Below, piece by piece: positions 4,915-5,835 of a stretch of DNA of 5,835 nt. The DNA is from Pseudomonadota bacterium. GTDB taxonomy: Bacteria > Pseudomonadota > Gammaproteobacteria > Steroidobacterales > Steroidobacteraceae. The position numbers and the translations under genes were made by a program. The DNA lies in contig JAJXZV010000370.1 in NCBI GenBank assembly GCA_021779875.1, positions 1 through 5,835 of the forward strand. The letters are read 5' to 3'. Position 1 is the stretch's first letter; each line of letters starts with the position of its first letter. The notes under the pieces were generated by a model. The model worked only from the letters and a program-made list of their open reading frames with translations. It had not been told where the DNA came from and made no database searches.

Positions 4915-5835
4915 ATGTCCTCCGAAACCCATGCGCGCTGGCGGGCGCCGGCCGGCGCATTCCTGCTGTACCTGGCCCTGGGGCAGGTGCAGGCGTTCGC
5001 CGTGTTCTTGGGGCCGCTCGGCCGCCTGGTGGTCCTGGATCATCCGGACCCCCGGGACTGGCGCCCCGATCAGCTCCTCGGAATCGTGCCCGCCGCGCTC
5101 GCCGTCCTCGGGCTGTCGGCCGCCGCGGCCGGACGCTGGATCGAGCGCAGCGGCACACGCCGCGCGATGGTCGCGGCCGCGCTGTGTTTCTCGGGTGGGC
5201 TGATCCTCGCGGGGGTCGGCGCCCACCGGCACGCCCTGTGGCTCGTGTACCTGGGATACGCCGGGCTCGCCGGCGTGGGCCTCGGCATCGGCTACCTCGC
5301 ACCCCTGCCCTGCCTGATCGGCGCCTTTGCCCACCGGCCCGGCCGCGCGGTCGGAGCCGCGCTCGCGGGCTTCGGTGCCGGGCCCCTGGTGGCGGCGCCG
5401 CTGTCGCACTGGCTGCTGCGCCACTTTCACACGGCCACCGCCCCCGGGGTGATGGAGACGCTCGCCACCCTGGGGGTGATCGAGTTCATGATCGTGATGA
5501 TCGGACTCAACGTGCTGCGGCCGCCGCCGCCCACGCCCTCGGAGGCGGCGCCGGGCGCGGCCTCCGGCGCGCCGTTCGCCGTCGTGTGGTTCGCCGCATT
5601 CCTCGCCATAGCCGGCGGACTGTGCGGACTGCGGCAGGCGGGCGGGCTGCTCGAGACGGCGCTCGGCCACCGCGCGGGCGTCGCCGCCGGATTGCTCACG
5701 GGGTTCGCGCTCGGCGACATGGGCGGACGGGCGGCCTGGGCCGCCCTCTCCGACACCGTGGGCCGCGGCCGCACGCTCGCCGGGCTGTGGATCGCGAGCG
5801 CCCTGCTGGCCGCCGCCCTGCCGACCCTGGCCCAC
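4915..5835 (+). CDS. MFS transporter of the oxalate/formate antiporter (OFA) type, N-terminal part
   Basis: An inner-membrane major facilitator carrier, probably exchanging or importing a small organic anion; the substrate is not determinable. The 307 codons from ATG 4915 run off the right edge without a stop. A short cytoplasmic N-terminus leads into TM1 (residues ~12-35). After a periplasmic loop with DWRPDQLLG come TM2 (~54-72) and motif A as GRWIERSGTRR (73-83). TM3-TM6 include LWLVYLGYAGLAGVGLGIGY (109-127, TM4), HRPGRAVGAALAGFGAG and PLSHWLL. A short proline-rich central loop (202-208, RPPPPTP) joins TM7 onward, with DMGGRAAWAALSDTVGRGRT as the second-half motif A. These match the OFA layout. 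Full-length members have 12 helices and over 400 residues, so about a quarter or more is missing. No clear Shine-Dalgarno precedes the ATG, but no in-frame alternative start lies close upstream and TM1 follows well. Confidence 0.9.
   Translation, partial: MSSETHARWRAPAGAFLLYLALGQVQAFAVFLGPLGRLVVLDHPDPRDWRPDQLLGIVPAALAVLGLSAAAAGRWIERSGTRRAMVAAALCFSGGLILAGVGAHRHALWLVYLGYAGLAGVGLGIGYLAPLPCLIGAFAHRPGRAVGAALAGFGAGPLVAAPLSHWLLRHFHTATAPGVMETLATLGVIEFMIVMIGLNVLRPPPPTPSEAAPGAASGAPFAVVWFAAFLAIAGGLCGLRQAGGLLETALGHRAGVAAGLLTGFALGDMGGRAAWAALSDTVGRGRTLAGLWIASALLAAALPTLAH

Noticed and set aside
4807..5835. A 342-codon minus-strand frame opposite the MFS gene
   Set aside because: It is Gly/Arg/Gln/Glu-rich low-complexity sequence, whereas the plus strand shows ordered membrane helices and MFS motifs.

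Overview
The window is strongly GC-rich, with long spurious open frames on both strands. The gene content is a TonB-dependent outer-membrane receptor, a periplasmic TPR sensor joined to a GGDEF domain, and an oxalate/formate-type MFS carrier. This suggests a high-GC Gram-negative proteobacterium, most likely a gammaproteobacterium of the Steroidobacter/Nevskia/Xanthomonad type. That placement is inferred from protein style only; no rRNA or other strong marker is present.

Layout from left to right: (1) 1-2120, minus strand, a TonB-dependent receptor running off the left edge. Its first ~661 codons are a normal signal peptide, plug and barrel. The final ~40 codons in the window, still in the same open frame, switch to the N-terminal domain of an acetolactate-synthase-like thiamine-diphosphate enzyme. 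(2) 2121-2726, a ~600-base non-coding stretch with palindromes, phased A-tracts, a decamer tandem repeat and a clear tRNA promoter. (3) 2727-2811, plus strand, tRNA-Leu(CAG) with encoded CCA. (4) 2822-4792, minus strand, a complete 656-aa membrane diguanylate cyclase, convergent with the tRNA and only 10 bases from its end. (5) 4915-5835, plus strand, the first 307 codons of an OFA-type MFS transporter, divergent from the cyclase across 122 bases and running off the right edge.

The genes do not form one operon: there are convergent and divergent junctions and each gene stands alone. The receptor and the MFS carrier would act in uptake or exchange across the outer and inner membranes, and the cyclase would turn a periplasmic signal into c-di-GMP, but nothing here shows that they share a substrate or pathway. 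The observation most worth checking is the in-frame receptor/ThDP-enzyme junction near 120-143, which is either a real deletion or recombination fusion or an assembly chimera. No clearly new multi-gene system was found.
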